NCBI GenBank assembly: GCA_905147135.1
Contig: LR990042.1
Location: forward strand, 12,205,545-12,269,544
DNA length: 64,000 bases
Direction of reading: 5' to 3'
Source: Blastobasis lacticolella
Lineage: Eukaryota; Arthropoda; Insecta; Lepidoptera; Blastobasidae
Shown piece after piece: positions 1-12,067 of the stretch (its first letter is position 1; every line of letters begins with the position of its first letter). Both the position numbers and the translations under genes were made by a program. The notes beneath the pieces were generated by a model, which did not search any database, was not told where the DNA came from, and saw only the letters and a program-made list of their open reading frames with translations.

Positions 1-840
1 CCAAATAAAAAATAAGCAGATGGCGTGCATTGAATTTGAATGAACATACCAACTAATCATGGCCGGTTAATGATGTTGCAATAAACACTTAAATATTTAA
101 TGGAAATGCTAAAAATATAAGTTTTACAAGTAATACATGATATTTCTTATACTTTACGGAAAAAAGATACTCCATTCTTGGTTTTGGTTACTGTATATTG
201 GAATTAGTGCATGTGTTTCCTACGCAACTCGGCATTCTTAGATTGTAAAGTAACGACCATTCGTATACGTGGCCAAAACGTCACTGAGACATAGTTGGAG
301 CGCAATTGCAGTTTACGCTCCAATGACATGGAGCTATTCTCTTTGGTCCATGAACTGGTCCATTATGTAGAAGTCATTGCACTTATGTTATTATTTTTGT
401 ATGTAGTTATTTGCAATTATCTATCACGCAATTATTTGTAAGAAAAAAACACTTTTATACATTCCTAATGATTTCATATTTTTAAAATTTTAGGACTTGT
501 ATATTTTTATATTTTAACGTAAGAGGGTTGTTATTGTCGTATGTTACTATTTCAACCAAGAAATGATCAATGGAAGAAAATAAGTGACGCCGTTGACTAT
601 AAATTCTCAAATTGTAAGCCACCAATATCCAATGTAGACCCGAAACTTTCTGCACTTTTCGGGAAGTAGGTTGGTAGGTAATATATTATGATTTAAACAC
701 ATTTAAATACTGTAAAGCCGTTTTATTTTAGGAACTTATTATCATTCCGCCATCTTGACAATACAATGATTTTGCCACGCACAGCACGTGCCATAGATTA
801 AAGAAATAACATAAGACAAAAAGTAAATTAGTGTTTACTG
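1..840. repeat. Non-coding flank of a decayed TIL unit
   Basis: No gene is visible here. From about 400 to 840 the sequence matches, with small indels, 25260-25670, 58240-58460 and 59941-60175: same order of AT-rich stretches, the phrase ending in 'ccaatgtagacccga', and the 'tgccacgcacagcacgtgcc' block. It is therefore one copy of the duplicated unit that ends in a decayed TIL-B exon. The first 400 bases show nothing I can identify. Confidence 0.55.
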
Positions 841-965
841 CCTCCTTCATCTTACATGCCAGTCTGTAGCGCGGAACGGCAACGTCGCTGTGAACCGATT
901 TACTCATTGTTTACATGTCAATGTGCGTGAAAATTATAAATTTTATGATGAAAAATTAAAATGTA

Positions 966-2111
966 CAGGGTGATTCAAGAGACGTGAGCAGGACTAACAC
1001 TACATATACAGTAAATATTAATTGATCGATTATCTTCGTAATTTAGTTTAAAGAGTACACCTTTTTATTTATTTTTACTTTTTGTTAATTAAAAGTTTAA
1101 GTCTCTAAAATCATGGTCACTCTACACTGACTAATTGAACTGAATGATTGTTTTTCTTTTTTCTTGTTTTTGTGTGTGCAATTAAGATTTTTTACTTACT
1201 TTTACTTACTAATTGATAAAGATACCCAACCTCTTTAACTGTAATGACAGCCCTTTAAAAGAAAAGTAAATTGTCACTTTTGGCATTGTCAACATTTACG
1301 TTTGTTGATATTGTTGAATTCTACAAAAAACTTCGTGAAAATTATGCCTGCAGCCACAGAAATGAAACAAAAACAGAATCCATGTTACCTTAAAGAGATG
1401 TGGTGCATGCAAGGTGTGACAATCTCCTTTGTTGTACATGACATACACTCATCGGGTCAACGCGCCGCCATTTCGTAGCGTTCGGACATATTTTTCCTCG
1501 ACGAAAAATATTTTATAATGCCGTCATGTGTAGTGAAATCGTGTAAAAGTTACTTGAAAAAATGTAACAAGGCAGGAGGAATTACCTACCACGCGTAAGT
1601 AATTATGATTCGTGCTACTTTTTTTATTAATGTATTATTTACTTTGGTGCAAATTTCGAACAAAAGTACAACGATGTGGCTACCTGTTTTTCGGGAAAAT
1701 TTCCTAAAAGTGGGGAATTCTTGATTAAATTTGTGACTCAGATCAGGTTCCGAATTTTTATTACCTTTCGTATCTGAAAAGAACTTGAATGATTATAATT
1801 ATAGTCTACCCTACGTACTGCTTTGATGTAAGCATAGTAGTCCGATTTTATAAATAAACTAGATCGACATATTATCTGCTGACAATCAATTTAAATTTGA
1901 TTTGACGTTGACTAGACAAAGCGATGAGAATCGGTACTTGACAGAAGTATTCTAATTGTAGAGTGACCGTGCTTGTCGTGCTAAATTAAAAACTCAGTTT
2001 TTTTACACATAAAAAAAATACGTTATACACACCAATACCAGTATGAGGGAGTAGATTATAGTTAATTGAATCTATAGGGTTGATCCTGCTCACGTCTCCT
2101 GAATAACCCTG
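966..2111. mobile_element. Nested TA-flanked inverted-repeat element
   Basis: The left end is cagggtgattcaagagacg; the right end is the imperfect inverted copy reading ctcctgaataaccctg. About 28 bases match with two mismatches, and both ends are bordered by TA. A further inverted match (ggtcactctaca) lies about 120-150 bases inside each end. A 1.15-kb element duplicating TA fits the Tc1/mariner-like group of non-autonomous elements. It lies inside the larger element at 841-3128 and contains the first THAP-like exon. Confidence 0.55.
1518..1594 (+). pseudogene. THAP-like zinc finger, N-terminal exon fragment
   Basis: An ATG at 1518 opens a short frame reading MPSCVVKSCK...GITYHA and ends at a good splice donor (gc|gtaagt). 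The spacing C-x4-C followed by an ITYHA-type strand is what the first half of a THAP (C2CH) DNA-binding domain looks like. The rest of the zinc site would come from a downstream exon, and a candidate lies at 2384-2548. The two halves do not join in frame at the obvious acceptor, so I call it a remnant. THAP domains occur both in host regulators and in P-element transposases; the surrounding inverted repeats favour a transposon source. Confidence 0.45.
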
Positions 2112-2383
2112 TATTGATAAATCTGCAAATTAACGCGTTTGTATGGACCATCTACAAAGATATATAAAAGTAAATATATTTATAATTGTGCTAAAATTTG
2201 ATAAATACGATTTCTGAAAAACAATCCTTGACCATTTTTGTTGTTAGTTTTGTACTTATTTCATAAATCAAATTATGTTTTATATTCGTAATCTTTCTCT
2301 AACAGATGCAAAGGCCTTGTTGCATTTGAATAATGCAAGTAAAATTATGATTAAACCATAAAAATGGGAAAGAAGCTGTACAG

Positions 2384-2548
2384 ATGTTTTGCTTTCCAAA
2401 AGATGTAATTCTATTAAATAAATGTCCCACCGAAGGATTTTTTGTATGCAGCAAACATTTTCGCATTGTGAAAGTTTTCACAACTACTTTAAACGTGATT
2501 ATCCACGATGATGTAAGCGTTGAAAAAGTAGATAGGTGCAATAAGTAA
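2384..2548 (+). pseudogene. THAP-like zinc finger, second half
   Basis: The frame starting MFCFPKD and reaching FFVCSKHF carries the two last zinc ligands of a THAP domain (C-x2-H) after an FPKD motif, then runs to a TAA at 2546. A possible acceptor AG lies just before it at 2382-2383. With the donor at 1595 the joined reading would be out of frame by one base, so either the real acceptor differs or an indel has occurred. It lies inside the 841-3128 element but outside the nested 966-2111 element, whereas the first half lies inside both. Confidence 0.4.
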
Positions 2549-2639
2549 GTAAGTAGTAAGTATATAAGTTTTTATATACTTAGGTAAATAAAACTACTTA
2601 AAATGTATTATACCTAATATTTAATTAATTGGGCAATAT

Positions 2640-2960
2640 TTTGGCTGACATAGATTATTTTATTTCATAATAGCTTTTGGTCGCGACTGCGTCCGCATAA
2701 AATTCGGCTATAACGTTTCGGACCCGTTCCCACGGGAATCACATTAAATATCGGGATAAATTATAGAATATGTGTTATTTGGGGCTATATGCTCTATAAC
2801 TGACAAATTTCATTAAAATACGATCAGTAGTTTTTGCGTTAAGGTGTAACAAACATCCATTACGCACAAAAAAACCAAACAGATTATATTTCGCATTTAT
2901 AATATTAGGATAATACAATTGCAAGTAGGTAGATAGGTACAGGAATCTATCCAATTTCAT
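2640..2960. repeat. Interspersed SINE/RTE-like repeat
   Basis: The stretch has the phrasing seen in several other repeats of this window (8570-8815, 20340-20460, 53640-53750): a 'cagtagtttttgcgt' block followed by an end near 'tttataatattagga'. It is non-coding and has no boundary I can fix. Confidence 0.35.
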
Positions 2961-3142
2961 ATGATCTAACTAATGTATATACTTATTTATATATTTTATC
3001 ACTTAAATAACTAATAACGTTAAATGACGACGACCGCGACGATAGTTTTACAGTAGTTTTCAGGTTCACTAAAATTAAAAAATGCGACGTTGTCAAACTT
3101 CTGCGCATGGCTTGTAAGATGAAGGAGGCTATGGCAGATGCA

Positions 3143-3347
3143 CAACAGTAGGTAGTCACATTTTCGAGTGACTTTATCGAGCACATAGCCGTTATTACAA
3201 TCACATATATTCTCTTTGCACAACCCTTCACACTCAACGTCACTACTATCGACGTTTTATAGGTAGAATACCGCATGTCCTGCCGCAGTTTTCACCGCAA
3301 CCACAGTGCGCGTTGGGATCGCCATTACAAGATGTTTCCGTTACATT
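3143..3347 (-). pseudogene. Decayed TIL-B exon
   Basis: Read on the minus strand it opens like the intact TIL-B exons (ETSCNGDPNAH, then CGCGENCGRTCG). An indel then shifts the frame, and the rest appears in another frame as CKENICDCNNGYVLDKV. The last cysteine region has become CDYLLLC and the 3' part borders the right end of the 841-3128 transposon. The splice acceptor is also lost in a T-rich tract. TIL domains are secreted serine-protease inhibitor modules held by five disulphides; this copy cannot make one. Confidence 0.7.
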
Positions 3348-3479
3348 TTTTTTTTTTTAATAATTATTTATTTTTATAGATTCGTTTGTGTTGGGTAACT
3401 AATGTCGGGTAAACTATGTCAAAATAAAAAATTCTAAATTTATTTTTTGATTAGGACATTAAATATCTCTTCAATCGTC

Positions 3480-3760
3480 AAAAAGGAGGGGGTAGGAAAG
3501 TAGGAAGAAAGCACACAGTTACACGCTGGCCGCCCCATGGCCGCAGCAAACCCACCCCACGCCAATCACGACCGGACCGTGCCTGGTAATGCCAGTCAGT
3601 GCCGGACAGCGCTCAATATATTATATAAGTATGTCTAGTAAAATTAAGAAAAACCGCCTAACACTACAGCAAGAGTAAGCCAGTCTACCAAGGCAGCACC
3701 CGTTCACGAGTATAACGCAGGGCCCAGCCGTCGTCCAATTCAACCATAATTGAGGGAAAA
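3480..3760. other. Unassigned non-coding stretch
   Basis: Moderately GC-rich intergenic sequence with no coding frame, splice pattern or repeat partner that I can recognise elsewhere in the window. Confidence 0.3.
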
Positions 3761-3848
3761 GAGCGACCCGGCCCCCACGCCACCACCAGACAGACTATTA
3801 AGTGAGCGTGCATTACACAAGCTGCATGTGATAGGTAGCTGCTCCCAC

Positions 3849-4025
3849 CCTACTCTATCCTATCCCTACCCTACCCCTAACTTACCCCTACCGTATTCTT
3901 TTACTTTTTTAACCCTACCCTACCACTACCTTACCCCTACCCTACCACTATCTTACTCTTACCCTACCACTATCGTACCCCTACTCTACCCTTACTCTTA
4001 CTACTACCCTACCACTACCCAACCG
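3849..4025. repeat. CCCTAC-type minisatellite
   Basis: An imperfect tandem array of CCCTAC / CACTAC / CTTACC units with T-rich interruptions. Shorter runs of the same motif occur at 20140-20162 and 52712-52740. It is not the insect telomere repeat (TTAGG). A long open frame across it is caused by the repeat's lack of stop codons. Confidence 0.75.
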
Positions 4026-4274
4026 CAGACAGAAGTCACCATGTGTGGGAAAGGAAGGAAATTTAACGCCGCTTCCAAGGTGGTTCTCCGTGGGGAAAAA
4101 AAACTGCAAGAACCCACAGAGCCTACGTTAATTCTTTTTTTTTTAACATGCCTTATGCACTAGTACATTATTAGTCCTAGATACTATCTTAAAAGTAAAT
4201 AGATATATAGAACCTGTATAGAATAAAACTTGTATAGAACAGCAGTTCAGTCCCATGGACATTTGTCATTTTTA

Positions 4275-5016
4275 TTTTCAGACTAGCGATCCGCCCCGGC
4301 TTCGCACTGGTACCACTACGGGTACACGGGTTACTTTCAAGCGAAAATTATTTGATTCCGCACACGACTCTTGACATTGACTACCCTCCCGTACCCCGTG
4401 CTGCCTAGATAGCCGAGCGGACTGAGCGGCGAACACGCGACTTTTTTCTAATATTCACATTTTTAAACTCGTGATATATTTCGAATGGAATGTCTGAATT
4501 GAATAAATCAAAAAGTTATACATATAAAGGTATTGAAGCAGTCGTGAATATGAAGTAATTGATTTTGATAAGGATTAATACCAAGGTACAAATAAAGAGC
4601 GTTTTTTAGCGGCGGCATTTCAATTAAATTTTGAAAATATAAAAAGTTGTTGTAGTGACATAACTACAATAGTTGGACATATGCTACCGCGGAGTTTTTT
4701 GTAGACATTATGATGTTCTTCAATATTGTTGTACATTATTTTGTTCTATCGCTAATAGTTTCGGCAGCGCATTCGACGAAAGACATTTTAAGACTCATTT
4801 TTCTACACCTTCGGTTACATTGTTCAAATTTTACCAAGGATCCCTAATTTTTTTCAAAATGAAATGTAGCCTATGTCAAATTGGAAGAATGTAGCATTCT
4901 ATTGGTGAAAGAATTTTTTAAATCGGCCCAGTACTTTTTGAGCCTATTCATTACAAACATACAAACATACAAAAATAGGTACAAATCTTTCCTCTTTATA
5001 ATATTAGTGTAGATGT
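4275..5016 (+). repeat. Interspersed repeat, copy of 53040-53750
   Basis: The left part ('cgccccggcttcgcac', then 'ccactacgggtacacgggtt') and right end ('cctctttataatattagt') recur at 53040-53750, with the same internal order ('agccgagcggactgagcgg', 'cgtgatatatttcgaatgg'). No coding frame survives. The defined 5' start and the common 3' end suggest a retroposed element of the RTE/SINE type, but I cannot assign a family. Confidence 0.55.
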
Positions 5017-5299
5017 AGATATACTATAATAACTTTTTGACATAATTTGATTTTTATGGTGACTTTAAATTTATTCAATGATAAATTCTGTATATCTGTT
5101 GAAACCTTATTATAAAAGCATACACATTGACCCATAAATGATTTGTGGACTTTGGCCAGACGACAAGAACTAGTAACAAGTTAATCTTTATTTCTAGTAT
5201 TTCTACTATGAACATCACTGTTCTTTATAAACAAGTGTATATTTTTATGAACATAGATCAAGTTTTTTAAACATTTTGTCTTTTTGCCATTCAGTAATA

Positions 5300-6950
5300 A
5301 ATTATTAACCGTAAACCAGTTTACCACGTTTGGAATGTCGGGACAGTAAGTTTCCAATGCAATCTTATTTAAGGTATCTATTGAAACAAGACTTACATGG
5401 CACACATGCACCAACTTTGTACATAGGCATAACAATTGGCAGACGCACTTTATCGTTATCCTCTCATTCTATAGCTTTATGACAATACTAATAAAATTAT
5501 CATTACTAAAATAAATTTACTTAGTACCTATCTAACGAGTACGCCACATCGAGCCTAAGGCTGTGTTAGGTTCGAACTTTGACAATGTACCGATCGATGT
5601 ATTATTTAAAAGGTGTTATTTTTAGATAAGTATCATCAGCCCACTGCAGTCATTGATGGACATTTCATCTTATCGTTTCATGTTTTCACTTTACACAGCC
5701 GCTAGGACGCCCGTTCCTATTTCTCTAAAAATTTAGACTATATAATTACATATAATAGCTATTATAGTCCACTGTTGAAAATTACCTTTCTTGAGCGGAT
5801 ATGATACGTAATAGAAAATGCTTTCCAACTACTCTTGTAGCTCAACGATGTTGGTCATATATACTGGGTTGTCCGGACCTTTTTTAGTGACAGGGAGTAC
5901 CCTGTAATATCAGTATCCCGTCCACCTGCTCCAGTCATGATTGCCCAGTACATCACAGACGCGAAATCAAGCTGTGACTTTTTGTCTACTTATGTTTATT
6001 GTGTTTTTTCGCTAATTATTCCACGTACGACAGAAGTAATGGTACCTATCGTTTTAGTACGCTTAGCACTCCATCCAGTTCACGGCTTCAATAATTTTCA
6101 GTTCAAACTAACTTCAAGTTTATAAGATAGAGCTTATTGAATACTGAGTTCACCTTAAGTTTATTTTAGAGCAATAATACATTGCAATTTCAAAAGCTAT
6201 AAAATAATTAGGCATTTTATTTTAATTATTATTGTAAAATGGGAGTCATTTTAGCCCTGGTAACTCATAAATCAGTAGCAAGTGTATTCATAAAATATTA
6301 TTCAATTATTGCTTTTACAAAAAACTTATGAATTAAGAACGCGAATCCCGTATAAAAATTTAATGTATTTATAATTAAAATTTTATATGTATGTCGGAGA
6401 TGATCATGAGTCTCTTAGTCCATCTCTTTGGCCTGGATGTCGATTGGTGCGCCACCTGACGGGTGGCTTGCAACTATTATGACAACGTCACAAGCAGCAT
6501 GGCGGCGACGGCAGTCGCAAGGATATTGGAACCAAGAACGAGAAACCATTCAAGAGCGAAGAAGCGTAAACCTTGATGCGTTAAAGAGATGCGTGAAAGC
6601 TCCAGAAAATAGAAACGTGAGTGCAGGATGTACTGTTAACAATGTGTAGGGAGTCAAGCTGTGCGTATGTGGGAACTAGCAAGAGCCCCGGCGCATCTCC
6701 CGCGGATCGGCCTGATGAGATTGGCCATGGGTGGTGGAGGGTTTTGTAAATAACCCGCGGGTTTTGGCTACAATTGTAAACTCGTAAATGTAGCTTTAAT
6801 TTGACAATACATTCTTAAAACACTATAGATACCCCTTTATTGCTACGAAATCCCGATAAATACGTTCTGATGGCCATTACTCGCTCATGGGCGAGTCTTC
6901 TCCAGTCTTTCCCCGACATGTATAATAATTTATATTATCAATAATTTAAA
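5300..6950. repeat. Duplicated non-coding segment of the TIL unit
   Basis: Colinear, with indels, with 25930-26420, 43500-44720 and 60460-61930 (landmarks: 'acgccacatcgagcctaagg', 'cactgcagtcattgatgg', 'ctatataattacatataa', 'ctccatccagttcacggc'). 5910-6100 also matches, inverted, the left arm of the TA element at 46411. No gene is seen; 6420-6650 is open in one frame but shows no domain. Confidence 0.6.
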
Positions 6951-6957
6951 AAAATAT

Positions 6958-7035
6958 ATATAGCGTAGCGTGTACTATCGTTAGACTATAATAGCATTAC
7001 CCTTACCTGCCCGTGGATGTCGTAAGGCGATTATA
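6958..7035 (+). repeat. Left part of an interspersed repeat split by a transposon
   Basis: This 78-bp stretch ('tagcgtagcgtgtactatcg' to 'gtcgtaaggcgattata') is continuous with 'gttaggacgtggaaagctag' in the uninterrupted copies at 44740 and 61918. Here the two halves are separated by the element at 7036-12065. Confidence 0.75.
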
Positions 7036-9184
7036 CAGGATATTTCATAATACATGTATAAAGCCGTGAACTGGATGGAGTGCTAAACGTATTAAAACGA
7101 TAGGTACAATTATTTTTTTCGTGCGTGAAATAGTAAGCGAGAAAATCACTATCGAACTTTTTCCTTTTCAATGTCGATAATCGACATTTTGAAAACGAAA
7201 GACCGCATCTCTAGAAATCAGTTGTCAAAGGTCACTCAAGTTCATAGTACTAGGCGCAATGGGATATTAAGGAGATCTAAATTAGCCGTTTTGTATTTTT
7301 TGGTTTGAGGGTTCTGTACAAAAAAATATTGTAATTTTAATTTAAAAGGTTCCTTCATAGTTTTTTCGAAAGTGCACCACCACCTAACTAATAGCAAAGT
7401 AGTCTAATTCAAATTACTGTGGCATATTAATGTAGCAAAATCTAATTAATGTAGCATATTTGTCTTTATAAGTTTGCTTTCTCATGTCATGCCTGTCAGT
7501 CATGTTTCAGTGTCGCAAAGGTAATCGTACCTATCTGCTATGAGATTTTTCAGTAACTACACACACATTTTTTTGTATTAAATTAAACAAATAAAATACC
7601 TTAGTACCTAATGAATGAAACATAAATAAAACAAAGACAGTAGAGAGTGGAGTTTAAGACAGAACCCTCCACTAATGTGGGGAAGGCTTAAACTCTCAGA
7701 GAACGGTTATGTTAAAATCCGTACGATTTCACGAATATTTCTCATCAACAAAAATTAACTAAATGAATCTTAGTTGACGGAGCTATACCTGTAAATATCC
7801 CATGCTTCACCCAGTTGGAGAACCTAGGCAGGGGCGCAACAACCGCCGTATCAGCCGTATCAATGATACGGGGTCCCAAATCGTTTGTAAGCAAAAATAC
7901 GTACGTTATCCTCAATTTCAGTTAAACCCTATTTCCCAGAAAAAAAAAAATTCTTTAGTGATTTTCAGACCAGGGTCGGGGCCCCCTCCGCCAAAGATGC
8001 AAATGAAATCAAGTGATACAATCCGTTTTCGTTCCCCTTTCGCTTAGAGATAATTAACATTTTTAATAAAAAACAACAACTTAGAGCCCCTCACGCGCAC
8101 TCACTCATTACTTCATTGAAATTGTGTAAAAATGCACCTATAGCAAAAATGAGAAAAATCTTGATCTCATGTACAACGTATTCAGCACTATCGGTGAGAT
8201 CATAAGATTTAAGAAACTCCTTACACTGTTCATTGATCAACGGGTCAGATGGACCTGGCTCATAATAAAATCGTTTTGGCCCACACGATTTTCGAATTTG
8301 ACTGTTTGTAAGTTAATCGTGAAAACTTTATAGCCAAAATGTCAAAAATAGAGCTCGCACGCTCATTAATTAATTGTTTGCGAAGTTAATTTAATTATAA
8401 ACCAGATGTCAAAAATGTCTACATCGTATAGTCCATTTACTGATTTTATGTTATTCGCGCAAGTATTCTGAAGGGGTAGTTTGTGAAACTATCGAGCTCG
8501 CTACGCTCGCTTATTCAACAAATTATGACATTTTTATATTTATCACGCAAGGTTTTAATATACCAAAGTCAAGGGCCAATTTACAAAAATTCCGATGTCC
8601 ATCCCGGCCTTTAAGGAGATTCTTGTTATACAAACTACCAACATAAAACATTAACAAATTATACCCCTAAATCTTCCTCAATAGACAAAGTAATTCCACT
8701 TTGTCAATTGGTGAAAACCGCATGAAAATCCGTTCAGTAGTTTTTGAGTTTATCGCGAACAGGCAGACAGACGCGGTGTGGAACTTTCTTTCATACATAT
8801 GTTATTCTTACTATTAAGGTGATTCAACGCCCATACTAAATTTCTCTCGATATTCTTTCATTTGTTTGAGTGTTTAGTGATTGTATTATGATTTCTACTC
8901 TTAGTAAATGTATTCAATGGTGCGCAAAGTGGTTTTCTTTTCAAAAGCAGTAAAATCGAAAAAAGCACAAATCGCCGCTTGATGGCGTTGTTTTGTGATT
9001 TAATTATTTATCTTTTTCATTGCTTTGTTTTACATTATTAACATGTAGAAATCTATTTCGCGCACAATTGAACATATTTTCTAATAGCCAATTGCACAAA
9101 AACGTTACATAAAAATTGTATGAAAATCGTACCGCCTTAACACGCGAATGGCTTGGATTTAAGTTACTCATTAGCATCCCTTGT

Positions 9185-9450
9185 AGCCGTGTGGTGACCG
9201 GTAGAGTAGAATAGCACCAACCCCTTACACTCGTGGGTATCGTACAAGGCGACTAACGTTTAGAGGCAAAATATCTAGTCACCATAAACTGGAAAATGGG
9301 CAGCAGCGGTTTTCATTGTTATGTTTGCAACACTGCGATCTCCAACCCGCCTGCCAAGCGTGAAGATTATGGCAATAACCTCCCCTTTTGCGGGAGAGGC
9401 CCAAAGTCCTGTAGTGGACTGTTATGGGCTGTGATGATGATGATGATGAT
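9185..9450 (+). repeat. GAT-tailed SINE-like repeat
   Basis: Begins near 'gtgtggtgaccggtagagta' and ends in (GAT)n at 9434-9450. Near-identical copies lie at 12209-12467 and 62668-62925. The 12209 copy has an 11-bp target duplication, which identifies the family as retroposed. No RNA polymerase III B box is obvious. Confidence 0.65.
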
Positions 9451-9785
9451 CCCTTGTAGTTGGAGGTACTAACTATGGGGCCCCAGACAGCTATTGATAC
9501 GGGGCCCCTGGAAGGCAAGCAACGCCACTGAACCTAGGTCACCTAGGTGAAACACGGACCCAAACACAATTTTAGTAATTACTGTCTGTACAAATTACCC
9601 GATAAAATAGTGGTAAGCAAATGTATTCCATCACCGACATCATAAGGATTATTATTAGTCCACTGTGGGACTTGTTTGAGCCTCACTTTATTAAATAAAC
9701 ACAATCAACATTACGGTGCATCTACCAGGAGAACATAAGAGGCGAAATAAGTACGACCCCTAACACGCGGATCCCTAAAGCGCTG

Positions 9786-9850
9786 CCTGCTGCCACGCCT
9801 CCCGCCTCGCCTCCCGCCTCGCCTCCCGCCTCGCCTCCCGCCACCCGCCG
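9786..9850. repeat. GC-rich minisatellite in element copy 1
   Basis: About five imperfect 10-bp units of the type cctcgcctcc in a short GC-rich island (9770-9930) that contrasts sharply with the AT-rich surroundings. Its minus-strand frame reads as repeated GGEA, a by-product of the repeat. It is absent from the other two element copies. Confidence 0.6.
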
Positions 9851-11039
9851 CCCGGGCGCCCCGTGCGCCGCGCCGAAAGTCGCGGGAAATACCTCGCCAC
9901 GAGGCCCATGTGTCGACACGCCGGAGTTTTGGCAGTGTGCGTGCTGCACTTGGGTGTGTCGTTTGATTGAACCGCTGACGCCGTCAGCGTGGCTTCTTGT
10001 GTTAAAATGTACCTATTTTCGAGTCGTGTTCGTTTATTCGATTTTTAGCTTTTCGCGTGATCGGTGTGATTGTTTGTTGCGTTGTATGTATAGGATACCT
10101 AAGTACTGTGAAAATAACTGTGATAAGACTGTAAACGATATGAATGAATGAATGATTTGTTGCTTCAGGTACCAATATTAACGTAGTCTTGTTTGTGTAC
10201 AATGTTCAACAGTTTAAGTATTGTGATAATCATTATTCTGTGCATGAGTGCAACCAAGCAGTAGGCCAAAGACCATGTTACCTACCTACTTACGTATTGC
10301 ATAGCAACCAGTGCATGCTGTAGTGTTGTGTATCTGTGTGTATGAGTGTATTTACCTATCGGTCATCGAGCCACAAGAAAGCAAGAAAGTGTGGTTAACT
10401 GCGCTGGCACTTGACACTGTTTGTTTCCATAAAATAACGTTAAAAAGGTACGTACCTACATGCTATAAAGGTCTAGGTGCTAGCTAGACTAGGAAACGCT
10501 ACCTACTACCTAATAGTGACGTTAGAAGCGCAACCGCCGCGCTCGGTTCTTTTCCGACGGGAAATAGGTAGAAAAGACAACGCTTTTATCTTTTCATAAA
10601 AACATGTAGGTATTTAGTGGAACCTGTCTGTAATGTGTTTCACCAAAACTAGATTCATAAGTGCTTCCCTAGGTACGTAGGTACTTAGATGAGGGAACCG
10701 TGTTAGTAGGTACCTAGTACTTACCTATCTGTGTAGAGCCATTATGTCAATTGAACGAATCCCGTTTTAGTGTAGTACATATCTACTTTAGTACGTAGCT
10801 GACTATGTTTATTTTTATTTAGTTTAAGTACCTGCGGCAGTCCACACCGCGGGTCCGGCTGTCTTCCAGACTGATTAACATGTTTTGTTTTTTATTTGCG
10901 TAGGTTCCTACCTACCTAACCTACTTAGATACTGTTTTTAGGCCTTTAGTTAATAAGTACCTTAGTATTATGAATTTAATTCTTATTTTACCTTTGTTGT
11001 GATGGGGTGGTTTGTTCTGTTAGGTACCTACCTAGTAGA

Positions 11040-11345
11040 AATCATCTCGGTGTTAATGACCTGGTTTTGCTCTCGCGCACGAGGGCCTGGGGTCCGCCTT
11101 GACCATGATCCAGGATTTCGCATTTTAGGTCATTACGTCTGACAGTCCTGAATCCTGCCTGACCCTGCTACCAGGGGAACCTGATTACCTGTCCAGATTA
11201 AAATCATGGTTAGACATTTAGTCGCCTAAATGTGCAGGTTTCATCACGATGTTTTCCGTCAGAAAAGGTCACTGGTACGTGGCGGCAGCGGGTGTCGAAC
11301 CCGGTACCTCTCGCGTACGACTCGGATACCGTAACTTTAGGCCAC
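11040..11345 (-). repeat. tRNA-derived SINE (minus)
   Basis: On the minus strand it starts with a tRNA-like head containing 'gtaccgggttcgacacc', a B-box-like sequence, followed by the body ending in 'gcgcacgagggcctggggtc' on the plus strand. Relatives lie at 15933, 16530, 42301, 43056, 49117, 49400 and 63040. The A box is degraded. Confidence 0.6.
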
Positions 11346-12067
11346 CGACGACGCTCCGACTATTTAAGCATTCCTACCTATTGAAAATAATTAGTGTAGG
11401 TAAGTTCCTAGTTAATTTGGTAGAGTTTATTCATGTAGATAAGTAGGTAACATTTAGTTCGGCACCTGGTAGCAAGATGTAGGAGGTTCGTTTGTTTTGT
11501 TATGAATGGCGCGAGGTTATTAAACTCTTCTTTATGGTGTGTACACACTCAACTTACGCCAACGAAGCGTTGTCGGCCGATTTGGATTTCTAAGGTCCAA
11601 TAGGTAATTGCATTTCGTGGTCAAGCAAACGATGTTTGGGAGTTTTGGGAACCTATTCGGGCTCGTAATCGCACGTTTGTTCGTTGGCCTTCGGTATCCG
11701 CCCAAGCTGCGTTTGGTCGATTGCTTCTATCTGTTTGATGTTACCGCCACGCTGCGCTGCGGATCGCCGGCCGGCACACGCCAACGGTGCGTGTGTACGT
11801 AGCATTAGGCTCCTGGTACTAAGCTTAAGGAGGTTGCTCTTTTTTCATAGGGGTCGCACGCGGTTATTAAACTTCTCCTTCTAGGATCATCAACTTGAAA
11901 TAGAGCTGCGCATCAACGTAGTCGATATGGTTATTTTTCTTTAAAAGCGAAGATTTTTTATGAAAATTAAAATTCAATGTCTGGATAATATAAGTCGCCA
12001 GTGTACTCTTTGCAAGCTATACTTTAACACCCTTTCGGCTTTATACATGTATTATGAAACACCTGTA

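Larger units (their letters stand above)
841..3128. mobile_element. 2.3-kb inverted-repeat DNA element with THAP-like fragments
   Basis: The left end begins cctccttcatcttaca and the right end is its reverse complement tgtaagatgaaggagg. Similarity continues imperfectly for about 45 bases to a shared caacgtcgc. The paralogous segments near 25665 and 60165 run straight through this point without the insert, so the element is an insertion into a duplicated unit. No clear target duplication could be read. Inside are a second inverted-repeat element (966-2111) and two fragments resembling a THAP zinc finger. THAP domains plus inverted repeats recall P-element-like transposons, but no transposase catalytic region is visible, so this is a defective or non-autonomous copy at best. 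Confidence 0.5.
7036..12065. mobile_element. TA-flanked inverted-repeat DNA element, copy 1 (5.0 kb)
   Basis: The left end reads caggatatttcataatacat and the right end is its inverted partner (atgtattatgaaacacctg), bordered by TA on both sides. The host repeat it interrupts is found whole at 44740-44840 and 61918-62010, so the borders are exact and a TA has been duplicated. Relative to copies at 13427 and 46411 it lacks a segment just after 'cactcaagttcata' and is longer further right. No transposase frame is seen. It carries a GAT-tailed SINE (9185-9450), a GC-rich minisatellite and a tRNA-derived SINE, so much of its length is cargo or later insertions. Confidence 0.75.

Noticed and set aside
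3750..4163. 137-codon plus-strand frame rich in Pro, Tyr, Leu and Thr
   Set aside because: It is the translation of a CCCTAC minisatellite, which lacks stops in this frame; no domain or splice support.
9722..9949. GGEA-repeat protein on the minus strand
   Set aside because: By-product of the GC-rich minisatellite; present in only one of three element copies.
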